Shown in pieces: positions 1-7,377 of a stretch of 64,000 nucleotides of DNA; position 1 is the stretch's first letter; the number at the start of each line of letters is the position of its first letter. Source of the DNA: Marinovum sp034669705 (GTDB taxonomy: Bacteria; Pseudomonadota; Alphaproteobacteria; Rhodobacterales; Rhodobacteraceae). Where the stretch lies: positions 1 to 64,000 of the forward strand of contig NZ_JAXMOR010000018.1 of NCBI RefSeq assembly GCF_034669705.1. The letters are read 5' to 3'. A program made the translations under genes and the position numbers. The notes under the pieces are model-generated. The model did not search any database, had not been told where the DNA came from, and saw nothing but the letters and a program-made list of their open reading frames with translations.

Positions 1-65
1 CCCCCCCCCCCCCCCACCCCCGCCGCCGGCACCCGCGTGGATGCCCACCAAACAGGCAAACCCCG

Positions 66-84
66 CCCCGGACCTGATCCGGGG
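66..84. repeat. REP-like palindrome, copy 1
   Basis: A 19-bp imperfect palindrome with 7-bp arms (CCCCGGA and TCCGGGG) around a 5-nt centre. The same element occurs in the opposite orientation at 15152-15170 and 15349-15367. It lies just beyond the 3' end of nadC, a usual site for such intergenic elements, and could act as a transcription terminator or RNA-stabilising hairpin. Confidence 0.7.
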
Positions 85-106
85 CCTCTTCGCCAGCAGC
101 GCCCGT

Positions 107-994
107 TCAGAAATCCAGCCCGAGGTCCAGTGTCCGCGCCGAATGGGTCAGCGCGCCGGATGAGATGTAATCCACCCCGGTCGCCGCCACCTCGGCGATC
201 CGCTCCAGCTTCATGTTGCCGGAGGCCTCGGTCACCAGCCGCCCCGCCACCAGCGCCACCGCCGCGCGCAGGGTCGTGCTGTCCATATTGTCGAGCAGCA
301 CCACGTCGGCGCCGCCGACCGAGAGCACCTCTTCGAGCTGCGCCAGCGTATCGACCTCGATCTCGACCCGCATCATGTGGCTGGCCTGCGCCTTGCAGGC
401 CTCGAGCACCGGGCGCACGCCGCCGGCGGCGGCAATGTGGTTGTCCTTGATCAGGATCGCGTCCGACAGCGAGAACCGGTGGTTGAACCCGCCGCCGTGC
501 AGCACCGCCAGCTTCTCGACGATGCGCAGCCCCGGCGTGGTCTTGCGGGTGCAGGTGACGCGGGTCGCGGTGCCGCGGGTCTCGGCCACGAAGGCCGCGG
601 TCAGGCTGGCGATGCCCGAGAGCCGACCGGCGAAGTTCAGCGCCACCCGCTCGGCCGTGAGGATCGAGGCCGCATCGCCCTCGATCTCCATCAGCACGTC
701 ACCCGGCGCGCAGCGGCTGCCGTCGGCCACCCGCGTCACCGGCGCCAGCGTCGGATCGACGAGGCGAAAGGCCAGCGCCGCCACCTGCAGACCCGAGACC
801 ACGCCTGCCTCGCGCGCGGTCAGCCGCGCGGTATAGCGGGTGCCGGCGGGGATCACCGTGCGGGTGGTGATATCGCCAAAACTGCCAAGGTCCTCGGCCA
901 GCGCCATGCGCAAGATCGGCTCGAGCACAAGATCAGGCACGGAGGTCTGGGTTGGGGTCTGAAACGGGGTCTGGATCTGGGTCTGGGCGGTCAT
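107..994 (-). CDS. nadC: Nicotinate-nucleotide pyrophosphorylase (quinolinate phosphoribosyltransferase)
   Basis: Converts quinolinate and PRPP to nicotinate mononucleotide, CO2 and PPi, the third step of de novo NAD synthesis in the cytoplasm. About 295 aa, normal for the family. Visible family signatures are the TCTRKTTPGLR stretch and the HRFSLSDAILIKDNH stretch, which carry substrate- and PRPP-contacting residues. The chosen ATG at 994 overlaps the nadB stop (ATGA), showing translational coupling. The frame stays open further upstream, but that extension lies inside nadB. Last gene of the nadA-nadB-nadC operon. Confidence 0.96.
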   Translation of the reverse strand: MTAQTQIQTPFQTPTQTSVPDLVLEPILRMALAEDLGSFGDITTRTVIPAGTRYTARLTAREAGVVSGLQVAALAFRLVDPTLAPVTRVADGSRCAPGDVLMEIEGDAASILTAERVALNFAGRLSGIASLTAAFVAETRGTATRVTCTRKTTPGLRIVEKLAVLHGGGFNHRFSLSDAILIKDNHIAAAGGVRPVLEACKAQASHMMRVEIEVDTLAQLEEVLSVGGADVVLLDNMDSTTLRAAVALVAGRLVTEASGNMKLERIAEVAATGVDYISSGALTHSARTLDLGLDF

Positions 995-2556
995 GCGGGT
1001 TCCTCTTCTGCCACCTTGGCCCTGAGGGCCAGCGCCTCGGCGAGGGTGATCCGGCTGCGCCGCGCCTCGGGCGCGGGCTGCGGGAAATCCTCGCGGAAAT
1101 GCGCGCCCCGGCTTTCCTCGCGCAAGAGCGCGGCGGCGGCGATCAGCGTCGCGGTGGCGGTCATGTTGCAAAATGTCGGGCTGGCGGCGCAGGACGCCTC
1201 CAGCCGGGCGATCTCTGTCAGGGCGCGGCGCAGCCCGCTGGCGGTGCGGATCACGCCGACATCGGCGGTCATCACCGCGCGCAGCCGTGCCACGGCGCGC
1301 TCATCGGGCGCCTGCCCGCCCTCTGCGAAGTCCAGCGTAACCTCGGGGGCAGGCTCTGGCGTGGCAGTGCCGGCCATGCTCAATGCGCACGCGCGGGCAT
1401 AGACCAGTGCCTCGAGCAGCCCGTTCGAGGCCAGCCGGTTGGCGCCATGCAGCCCGGTCGAGGCCGCCTCGCCGCAGACCCAGAGGTTGCCGAGGCTGGC
1501 GCGGCCCTCGGCATCGGTGGCGATACCGCCCATGTGATAATGCGCCGCCGCCGCCACCGGGATCGGCTGGCGCGCCGGATCGATGCCGGCGCGCAGGCAG
1601 GCCTCGGCCACGCCGGGAAACAGCGAAAGGATGCGATCGCCCAGCGCCGCGCGGGTATCGAGCGCCGGAGTACGTCCCGCCTGGGTTTCGGCAAAGACCG
1701 CCCGGGCGACGATATCGCGCGGCGCCAGCTCGGCGTCGGCATGCGCCGCGGCCATGAAGCGCGCGCCGTCGCGGTTGACCAGCACCGCGCCCTCGCCGCG
1801 CAGCGCCTCGGTGGCCAGCGGCGCCGGGTCCTCGCCAGAGGCAATGGCGGTGGGGTGGAACTGGACGAACTCCGGATCGGCGATCACCGCCCCGGCGCGC
1901 GCCGCCATGCCGATCACCTGGCCGCGGATGCGGCGTGGATTGGTGGTCAGCGCATAGAGCCCGCCGGAGCCGCCCCCCGCGAGCAGCACCGCCGCCCCGC
2001 GCAGCAGCAGCGGCGCCGAACCTGCGGGCGTGGCGCGTCCCAGCGTGACGCCGGTCACCCGGCCGTCGGCGACCTCGAGCCCGCTGGCCATCACGCCTTC
2101 GATCACCTGAACCGAGGGCGTGGCGCGGACCTGCGCCACCAGCGCCTTCATGATCTCGGCCCCGGCCTGGTCGCCCTTGACCCTGACGACGCGGGCAAAG
2201 GAATGCGCCGCCTCGCGCGACAGCACATAGCCGCCCTCAGCGGTGCGATCGAAGGGCGCGCCAAGCTCGGTCAGATCGAGGATATGCGCCCGCGCCGCGC
2301 GCGCCACCTGATCTGCCACCGCTGCGTCGACGATGCCGGCGCCAGCGGTCATCGTGTCGCCCGCATGGGCCTCGGCGCTGTCGGCGGGGTCCATCGCCGC
2401 CGCCACGCCGCCCTGCGCCCAGGCCGAGCTCGCGCCTTGGCCCAGAGGCTCGGGCGAGATCATCACCACCGGCTGCGGCGCCAGCTTCAGCGCCGCGTAG
2501 AGCGCCCCCAGCCCGGCGCCGATGATGACGATGCGGCCGGTCTCGACCTCTTGCAC
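991..2556 (-). CDS. nadB: L-aspartate oxidase
   Basis: FAD enzyme oxidising L-aspartate to iminoaspartate, the substrate of NadA. About 521 aa. The N-terminus has the dinucleotide-binding motif IGAGLGALYAA, followed by the family stretch SSAWAQGGVAAAM that wraps the flavin. Later come the HPTA and GGIATD motifs of the fumarate reductase/aspartate oxidase fold. I chose a GTG start at 2556, 5 bp after the nadA stop, because it directly precedes the first beta strand. A more upstream start would run into nadA. The stop overlaps the nadC start by 4 bp. Confidence 0.95.
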   Translation of the reverse strand: MQEVETGRIVIIGAGLGALYAALKLAPQPVVMISPEPLGQGASSAWAQGGVAAAMDPADSAEAHAGDTMTAGAGIVDAAVADQVARAARAHILDLTELGAPFDRTAEGGYVLSREAAHSFARVVRVKGDQAGAEIMKALVAQVRATPSVQVIEGVMASGLEVADGRVTGVTLGRATPAGSAPLLLRGAAVLLAGGGSGGLYALTTNPRRIRGQVIGMAARAGAVIADPEFVQFHPTAIASGEDPAPLATEALRGEGAVLVNRDGARFMAAAHADAELAPRDIVARAVFAETQAGRTPALDTRAALGDRILSLFPGVAEACLRAGIDPARQPIPVAAAAHYHMGGIATDAEGRASLGNLWVCGEAASTGLHGANRLASNGLLEALVYARACALSMAGTATPEPAPEVTLDFAEGGQAPDERAVARLRAVMTADVGVIRTASGLRRALTEIARLEASCAASPTFCNMTATATLIAAAALLREESRGAHFREDFPQPAPEARRSRITLAEALALRAKVAEEEPA

Positions 2557-2561
2557 CCGGA

Positions 2562-3611
2562 TCAGAGCCCCAGCTTGCGCGACAGGTCGATCATCCGCTC
2601 GACCGCGATGCGGGCGTTTTCCGCCACCGCCGGGTCGACCTCGACCGGGGTCTGCATCGCGTGCAGCGACCAGAGCACCTTTTCCAGGGTGATCTTCTTC
2701 ATGTAGGGGCAGGCGTTGCAGGGTTTGGTCAGCTCGACCTCGGGCAGCTCTTCGGCCACATTGGCGGCCATCGAGCATTCGGTGACCAGCATCACCTTTT
2801 CCGGCCGGTTCTGCCGGACCCAGTCGATCATCCCTGTGGTCGAGCCGGTGAAATCGGCGGCCTGCACCACGTCGGGCTTGCATTCGGGGTGGGCGACGAT
2901 GCGGGTGCCGGGGTTGGCATCGCGATAGGCGTTCAACTCGTCGGCGGTATAGAGCTCGTGCACGATGCAGGAGCCGGGCCAATAGACCACCTTCTTCGAG
3001 CTCTGCGCCGCCACGTTCTGCGCCAGGTACTGGTCGGGGGTCATGATGACCGTGTCGCTCTCCATCGCCTCGACGATCTGCAGCGCGTTGGCCGAGGTAC
3101 AGCAGATGTCGGAGGCCGCCTTCACCTCGGCGGTGGTGTTGACATAGCTGACCACCGGCGCGCCGGGGTATTTCGCGCGCATCTCGGCGATGCCCTCGGC
3201 GGTGATCGATTCGGCCAGCGAGCAGCCGGCCTCCATGTCGGGCATCAGCACCGTCTTGGCGGGGTTCAGGATTTTCGAGGTCTCGGCCATGAAGTGCACG
3301 CCGCATTGCACGATGACATCGGCCTCGACCTCCTTGGCCTTGATCGCCAGCGCCAGGCTGTCGCCGACCACGTCGGCGATGCCGTGAAAGATCTCTGGCG
3401 TCATGTAGTTATGCGCCAGGATCACCGCATTGCGCTCTTTCTTCAGCCGGTTGATCGCCGCCACATAGGGCGCGAAGATCGCCCAGTCCGGCAGCGTCAT
3501 CGAGGGTTTCATCGGCGCGAAGAGATCGGCCATGTCCTCGGCCAGATCGAGCGAGGGCGCGAGATCATAATGTTCGGCAAGCGTGCTGCGCATGTCGAGG
3601 TGATCGAGCAT
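2562..3611 (-). CDS. nadA: Quinolinate synthase
   Basis: [4Fe-4S] enzyme condensing iminoaspartate with dihydroxyacetone phosphate to quinolinate. 349 aa, typical length. The cluster cysteines are in QCGVHFMAE, CCTSANA and the C-terminal CNACPYM. AHNYM near residue 65 is the conserved substrate-binding region. The ATG at 3611 has an AAGGA ribosome-binding site about 9 nt upstream. First gene of the nad operon, read from a promoter at 3668-3696. Confidence 0.96.
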   Translation of the reverse strand: MLDHLDMRSTLAEHYDLAPSLDLAEDMADLFAPMKPSMTLPDWAIFAPYVAAINRLKKERNAVILAHNYMTPEIFHGIADVVGDSLALAIKAKEVEADVIVQCGVHFMAETSKILNPAKTVLMPDMEAGCSLAESITAEGIAEMRAKYPGAPVVSYVNTTAEVKAASDICCTSANALQIVEAMESDTVIMTPDQYLAQNVAAQSSKKVVYWPGSCIVHELYTADELNAYRDANPGTRIVAHPECKPDVVQAADFTGSTTGMIDWVRQNRPEKVMLVTECSMAANVAEELPEVELTKPCNACPYMKKITLEKVLWSLHAMQTPVEVDPAVAENARIAVERMIDLSRKLGL

Positions 3612-3667
3612 CGGAGAGGTCCTTTGCCAAGGGGCAGGGCCGGGCGGCCCGGGTACAGGGAGCGGCT

Positions 3668-3696
3668 TACATATGTCGGATGTGACCCAAGGTCAA
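3668..3696 (-). promoter_or_regulatory. Predicted sigma70-type promoter of nadABC
   Basis: On the minus strand TTGACC (3696-3691) is followed by a 17-bp spacer and TATGTA (3673-3668). It lies about 57-85 bp upstream of the nadA start. The match to -35/-10 consensus and the spacing are good. Prediction only. Confidence 0.6.
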
Positions 3697-3793
3697 AAGC
3701 CTGTTATCGGTAACCGCCGGAATATCGCCGCCGCGACGCGGTGTCACGGGTGACGCCGGGTGCTTCTGGGGGGCGCTGGCGTCGAAACGCGGC

Positions 3794-3822
3794 TTGCATG
3801 GGGCGGGGCGCGGTGCTAATTG
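3794..3822 (+). promoter_or_regulatory. Predicted promoter of tRNA-Thr
   Basis: TTGCAT (3794-3799), a 17-bp spacer, then TAATTG (3817-3822), ending 10 bp before the mature tRNA 5' end. The spacing suits a short tRNA leader. Confidence 0.5.
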
Positions 3823-3832
3823 CCTGACCGGC

Positions 3833-3908
3833 GCCGGTGTAGCTCAGCTGGTAGAGCACGTCATTCGTAATGATGGGGTCGTAGGTTCGAGTCCTATCAC
3901 CGGCACCA
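3833..3908 (+). tRNA. tRNA-Thr (anticodon CGT)
   Basis: Full cloverleaf. The acceptor arm GCCGGTG/CACCGGC is followed by discriminator A and an encoded CCA. D stem GCTC/GAGC. Anticodon stem CGTCA/TGATG with loop TTCGTAA gives anticodon CGT (3866-3868), reading ACG. T arm GTAGG/CCTAT with loop TTCGAGT. The last 16 bases are duplicated at 8705-8720, so this gene is the integration site of the adjacent island. Confidence 0.97.
3893..3908. repeat. attL core (3' end of tRNA-Thr)
   Basis: A 16-bp sequence ending in ACCGGCACCA that is repeated exactly at 8705-8720 in the same orientation. The bases on each side differ between copies, so the repeat is bounded. It covers the 3' half of the T arm, the 3' acceptor strand and CCA, the usual crossover region for tyrosine integrases using tRNA genes. 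Confidence 0.85.
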
Positions 3909-3998
3909 TGAATTCTAGTTTTGTCTAGCGATTACATGACCTTAGTCGGCTGACTGTGGTGCCAATCCACCCTAAAATCCACCTTTCGCAACGCGGTA

Positions 3999-4640
3999 TC
4001 AGTCGGCCTCGGCAAGCATCTCCGCCAATTGCGCGACGGTCGCATCATCGCCAAACCGAAGCAGCATGTAGGTAGATGCCGCGCGGTTCTCGGTCCTAAT
4101 TTCCGACAAAAGGCGCTCGTATGTCGTCCGGTGCATCCCTTTCGGCCTCATGCCCCAACCATCGAATGCACCGCCATCCCAATCCAGCCGCGCTTGCAGC
4201 TTCTCTACCCGTCGCATTGAGCGGTTGAGCGGGTCTTCCCGTTGGCTTGGATAGGCAAGGTCATGGCACTGACGACACGCGAAGACGCTCCCTCCGTAGA
4301 GGATGGCTACGCGTCGTCCGCATCCGCGCCCAGGGCAATGGAACCAAACGCGCTCACCGCCGAAGTTGCAGGGCGTTCGGCTAAGGCGCACGGGGTAGTC
4401 CATGTCTTGCCAGTCTTCGCTGTGGCTCCGCGTCCTGTAGATCAGGCGCAAGCTGGCATTCTCGATGGCCACTCGGATCGAACCGACCTTCTCGCCGTCT
4501 GCAGTCCATTGCCAGCCGAACCGGTTGCCGGGCTGCAAGAAGCCTTCACGGGCCCAGCGCCTCACATCTACGGACCGAAACCCCGCGGTCGTGTCTTTTG
4601 CTGAGAAATGCCAGCGTCTGCCGCTGCCGATACCGCCCAT
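3999..4640 (-). CDS. Conserved hypothetical zinc-ribbon protein (island cargo)
   Basis: 213 aa, function not recognised. The start MGGIGSGRR is glycine-rich and basic. The middle holds a likely zinc ribbon, FHCPGRGCGRRV followed about 15 residues later by CRQCHDLAY, giving a CPxxxC...CxxC set. The C-terminal third is helical and charged, from LNRSMRRVEKLQ onward. No transmembrane segment or signal peptide. A zinc ribbon with basic flanks suggests nucleic acid binding, but that is inference. It is the last gene of the island, about 90 bp from the tRNA. Confidence 0.75.
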   Translation of the reverse strand: MGGIGSGRRWHFSAKDTTAGFRSVDVRRWAREGFLQPGNRFGWQWTADGEKVGSIRVAIENASLRLIYRTRSHSEDWQDMDYPVRLSRTPCNFGGERVWFHCPGRGCGRRVAILYGGSVFACRQCHDLAYPSQREDPLNRSMRRVEKLQARLDWDGGAFDGWGMRPKGMHRTTYERLLSEIRTENRAASTYMLLRFGDDATVAQLAEMLAEAD

Positions 4641-4694
4641 ATGTCACCCACGATTCTGTCGAAATCATTAGGCAAATCCTATGAAATTCGAGTA

Positions 4695-5267
4695 TTAGTT
4701 ATCAAGCAGTTCAGCGGCCCATGCATAAAGGGCAACACAGGCAAGAGCGAACGCAAAAGCCAAGTGCAGGTCCAAGATCCAGTTAACCACCGCATTTGCC
4801 CCAACCCAATCGGTGACGAAAACACTATCTGGCCTGCAATAGTCTCTCGCGACCATCCAAGTGTCACTGGAATGCTGGGCCAAACAAACCCTGTCAGACG
4901 CAAGCCACAGAAAATCCATCTCTTGCCAATACCCCTCTTTTAGCCACAGCTTAACTTGCCGAAGCAAAATAATGACGCCGGAAAGAAACGACGCAACATT
5001 CGCGACGCCAAGGGAGAATATAAAGAGGGTTAGTGCAACCTCGAACGCCTTTCGGAGTGCGTTAGTAGGTCCGCGCAAGTGAGTCCGGATCCGATGCTCC
5101 CTATCCTCACCCCACACGCCTAAATAGGCAGAAGCGATCAGACAGCCCGCGAAAATAACTGCTCCAAAGATGTACGCGCTGAATATATGAGGCCCCATCG
5201 AAAATGGAACCACAGACAAGATACAGGCAATCAAAATCACCGCAAAGCGTTCAACTTTCTCACGCAT
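4695..5267 (-). CDS. Multi-pass membrane protein of unknown function (island cargo)
   Basis: About 190 aa from the ATG at 5267, which I prefer because it follows a GGA-containing ribosome-binding site and directly precedes the first membrane segment. The frame is open to 5375. Hydrophobic segments occur at about residues 9-50 (two helices), 75-105 and 165-185, so probably four helices, with a charged EDREHRIRTHLRG linker and a cysteine-containing middle loop. It lies between two small-gene groups in the island and is clearly less GC-rich than the host genes. No family recognised. Unknown membrane proteins in small islands are often exclusion or defence effectors, but nothing here proves it. 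Confidence 0.65.
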   Translation of the reverse strand: MREKVERFAVILIACILSVVPFSMGPHIFSAYIFGAVIFAGCLIASAYLGVWGEDREHRIRTHLRGPTNALRKAFEVALTLFIFSLGVANVASFLSGVIILLRQVKLWLKEGYWQEMDFLWLASDRVCLAQHSSDTWMVARDYCRPDSVFVTDWVGANAVVNWILDLHLAFAFALACVALYAWAAELLDN

Positions 5268-5396
5268 GGCTGTTCCATAACCCTTCTTTGTTCGACGGCT
5301 GAACTGAGAAACGTCGAGCCCCTTTCGAGCCGAAGTTGCATGGCTACATCTACATATGTCCTGATTTTCGTGCATCGGCGCAAAAGGATTTTTCGC

Positions 5397-5885
5397 CTAT
5401 CGCGTCACAATTTTCAGGACGGGGTCCGGCGTCGCAGTGTCCTTTAACGGTGAAGTGTCACAACCATTGTGACAGGCTTGCCGGGTTTCTGTGACAGGCT
5501 TTTGCGCTTTCCGCCACGTCCGAAACGCCATCGTTGCAGGCTTGCCGTCACAGGTCGCAAGTTCACTCAGGGCCCAGTGCGGCGACTGCCCGATGCCGTC
5601 CGGCCCGAGATATGCCCCTTGGGTCATGCAGATCAGCCCGCGTTCCTCCAAGGCGCTGAAATAGCCCGTGATGGTGTTGCGATGCACGTTCAGCAACTTG
5701 GCGGCGTCGCGATAGCTGAGAATCAGCCGCCCGTTGTTGCGTCCGTTGTACCGGCGCTTGAGAGCCACGTAGAGCGCCATCGGACCGGGCTTGAGCGTCG
5801 CCCAAGCTTCGGTCTGCATAAGGCTTTCGGAAAGCTGGACGAAACGCCCAGCCCCCTTTTTCTTGCTTTTGTAACTCTTGGCCAT
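5397..5885 (-). CDS. Winged-helix DNA-binding protein (island)
   Basis: 162 aa from the ATG at 5885. The N-terminus is very basic (KSYKSKKKGAGR). Residues about 25-90 form a winged helix-turn-helix with RDAAKLLNVHRNTITGYF as the recognition helix region and LEERGLICMTQGAY as the wing. This type occurs in plasmid and phage replication or regulatory proteins. The start ATG overlaps the stop of the 41-aa gene by one base (TGATG), so the two are translationally coupled. Confidence 0.75.
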   Translation of the reverse strand: MAKSYKSKKKGAGRFVQLSESLMQTEAWATLKPGPMALYVALKRRYNGRNNGRLILSYRDAAKLLNVHRNTITGYFSALEERGLICMTQGAYLGPDGIGQSPHWALSELATCDGKPATMAFRTWRKAQKPVTETRQACHNGCDTSPLKDTATPDPVLKIVTR

Positions 5886-6010
5886 CAGTCGGGTTTCCCG
5901 TTGCGCAGTTCGGCGTAGACGCGGGCCAGGAACGGCGGAAAGCCGTGTTTCTGGATCAGGCGGCGTTCCCAACAATCGCGCCGCTCTGAGGCGTCCTGCG
6001 CGGCGCTCAT
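5885..6010 (-). CDS. Small island protein, 41 aa
   Basis: Begins MSAAQDASERRDCWERR and ends with ELRNGKPD before TGA. Its ATG (6010) overlaps the stop of the upstream gene (ATGA) and its stop overlaps the next start (TGATG). This double coupling is the main reason to call it real. Charged and soluble, with no motif. Small conserved proteins in this slot are common in tyrosine-integrase islands, but I cannot assign a role. Confidence 0.6.
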   Translation of the reverse strand: MSAAQDASERRDCWERRLIQKHGFPPFLARVYAELRNGKPD

Positions 6011-6315
6011 GCCACGTTCCCTTTGCTGACACGGGTGACAGTGCTGCGCAGCACATAGCGCGCGTGCGTGCCGGAGAACGGGCCGTCGTGGCTTTCGGTG
6101 ACGGTCTCAATCTCGATACCCAGCTTGCGCAGGTTGAAGACATATCCGGACCAACGCGGGCCGGGAGTGTCTATCGGGGTGCAGCCGTCAGGTCCTGCCG
6201 CCATCAGGCATTCGAGCGCCCAACGGTCGCGCCCGCCAACAATGATGGCCTCGACCAAGCCGCAGGTCTTTGTGATGTGGAAGGGGGCGTCGCCCCATGA
6301 TTTGAGTTTGGCCAT
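6007..6315 (-). CDS. Small helix-turn-helix-like island protein
   Basis: 102 aa from the ATG at 6315, which has a strong AAGGAG site 8 nt upstream; the open frame above it is discarded. It contains GPRWSGYVFNLRKLGIEIETV followed by THARYVL, the helix-then-beta-hairpin pattern of small winged-helix domains seen in phage and island proteins. First of three overlapping small genes (6315 to 5397). Probably a DNA-binding accessory or regulatory protein. Confidence 0.65.
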   Translation of the reverse strand: MAKLKSWGDAPFHITKTCGLVEAIIVGGRDRWALECLMAAGPDGCTPIDTPGPRWSGYVFNLRKLGIEIETVTESHDGPFSGTHARYVLRSTVTRVSKGNVA

Positions 6316-6421
6316 GTCCTGGCTCCTTGCTTGAGCAAGGCGCGGGGCGTATATGAAGGGGGTATCCAGCAAGATATATTCCCGTCCATAGCCCAGCGCT
6401 CATGCGCGGGTGGGACGGGTC

Positions 6422-6592
6422 TTAGCCCGCATTGGCCGCAATTGCGGCGTCGACATCGGCTTCAACCCAATAGAGCCTCGCACCGAATTTGATAGGTTTG
6501 GGCAGCCGCCCGGCGTCGATATCACGATAGACGGAGGAGCGGCTGCGGTTGCCGAGTTTGGATTGAAGGTCTTGAAAGTTGAGATAGCGCAT
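6422..6592 (-). CDS. AlpA/excisionase-like transcriptional regulator
   Basis: 56-aa protein starting MRYLNFQDLQSKLGNRSRSS and ending VDAAIAANAG. The pattern of helix-turn-helix, then VYRDIDAGRLPKPIKFGARLYW, then an acidic C-terminal helix is the AlpA/MerR-like fold. In P4-type islands such proteins regulate the integrase or act as the directionality factor. It lies between the integrase/249-aa pair and the small-gene set, on the same strand. Confidence 0.8.
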   Translation of the reverse strand: MRYLNFQDLQSKLGNRSRSSVYRDIDAGRLPKPIKFGARLYWVEADVDAAIAANAG

Positions 6593-6627
6593 TCGGGGTG
6601 CTCCTTGTTACACCCCGAATCACTAAG

Positions 6628-7377
6628 CTACTTTCGATTTGTTCTCATGTGGCCTATTGCCGGGAATGGTCCGAACGGAGAGTTTGGCTGCTTCAGTGCG
6701 CCTACTCTCACAAGTTCCAGGTCGTGAGCATATCCCATTATTGCGTCGGCACGTTCTCGAAAACCAAGGAATTTTTTCGCAAGACACCAGTCTGCAAGGT
6801 TCTTGTATTCGATGTGGATTTCTTGGGACTTCGCCGCTTCGACCACTGCATCACACGCGCTCAATCTCAGGCCGTCACTGCGCTCTTCATTGCGTGTTAA
6901 GGTCAACTGAAAAGCGTCACGGCAATATTTCGCGCCGTTGTATGCAAGCATCCGCATCACGAAATTGCCACCTATAGGCGGGCCTGTGCGCTTGGCATTG
7001 GGAAAACTGCCTCGAATAATCTGGCTGGCCGCCATCCTGCAATGTGCCGGTAAAACAGCGCCGTGAAAGACGTTTGTCGTGCAAACCTCGCGGAGTACAT
7101 CATACGCCTCAGGAAGCCGTTGAGCGGCTCCGCACAAATTCGCTGCTGCTAGGTCATCTATTTCGTAGACGAACTGGCCACCCTCTTTGGCAATCCGCCT
7201 TATACCAGGAGTGGTTAAGGTTAGAAAGTGTGTGAAGCTAGAGTTGCTCAATATCTCTGATGTGACGCCGATGCTTTGGAGTTCGTCCAGCCATTCCCGC
7301 GCTGCCAAAACTGCCCGTTGATAATCTGATTCGTTTTTCTCGGATGAGTGGTCAGTCTTAGGCACTGTGAAGCCCAA
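6628..7377 (-). CDS. Hypothetical protein overlapping the integrase (island cargo)
   Basis: 249 aa, function not recognised. Predicted largely helical and soluble, with no signal peptide or membrane segment. Central region: FVYEIDDLAAANLCGAAQRL. C-terminal region: LADWCLAKKFLGFRERADAI. Its ATG at 7377 lies 20 bp inside the end of the integrase gene, so it is co-transcribed and probably translationally coupled to int. Its codon use looks less GC-biased than the host genes. Position makes it cargo, or an accessory to integration or excision. Confidence 0.7.
   Translation of the reverse strand: MGFTVPKTDHSSEKNESDYQRAVLAAREWLDELQSIGVTSEILSNSSFTHFLTLTTPGIRRIAKEGGQFVYEIDDLAAANLCGAAQRLPEAYDVLREVCTTNVFHGAVLPAHCRMAASQIIRGSFPNAKRTGPPIGGNFVMRMLAYNGAKYCRDAFQLTLTRNEERSDGLRLSACDAVVEAAKSQEIHIEYKNLADWCLAKKFLGFRERADAIMGYAHDLELVRVGALKQPNSPFGPFPAIGHMRTNRK

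Noticed and set aside
995..1171. Upstream extension of nadC
   Set aside because: It is within nadB in another frame, Arg/Gly-rich, and the ATG at 994 is coupled to the nadB stop.
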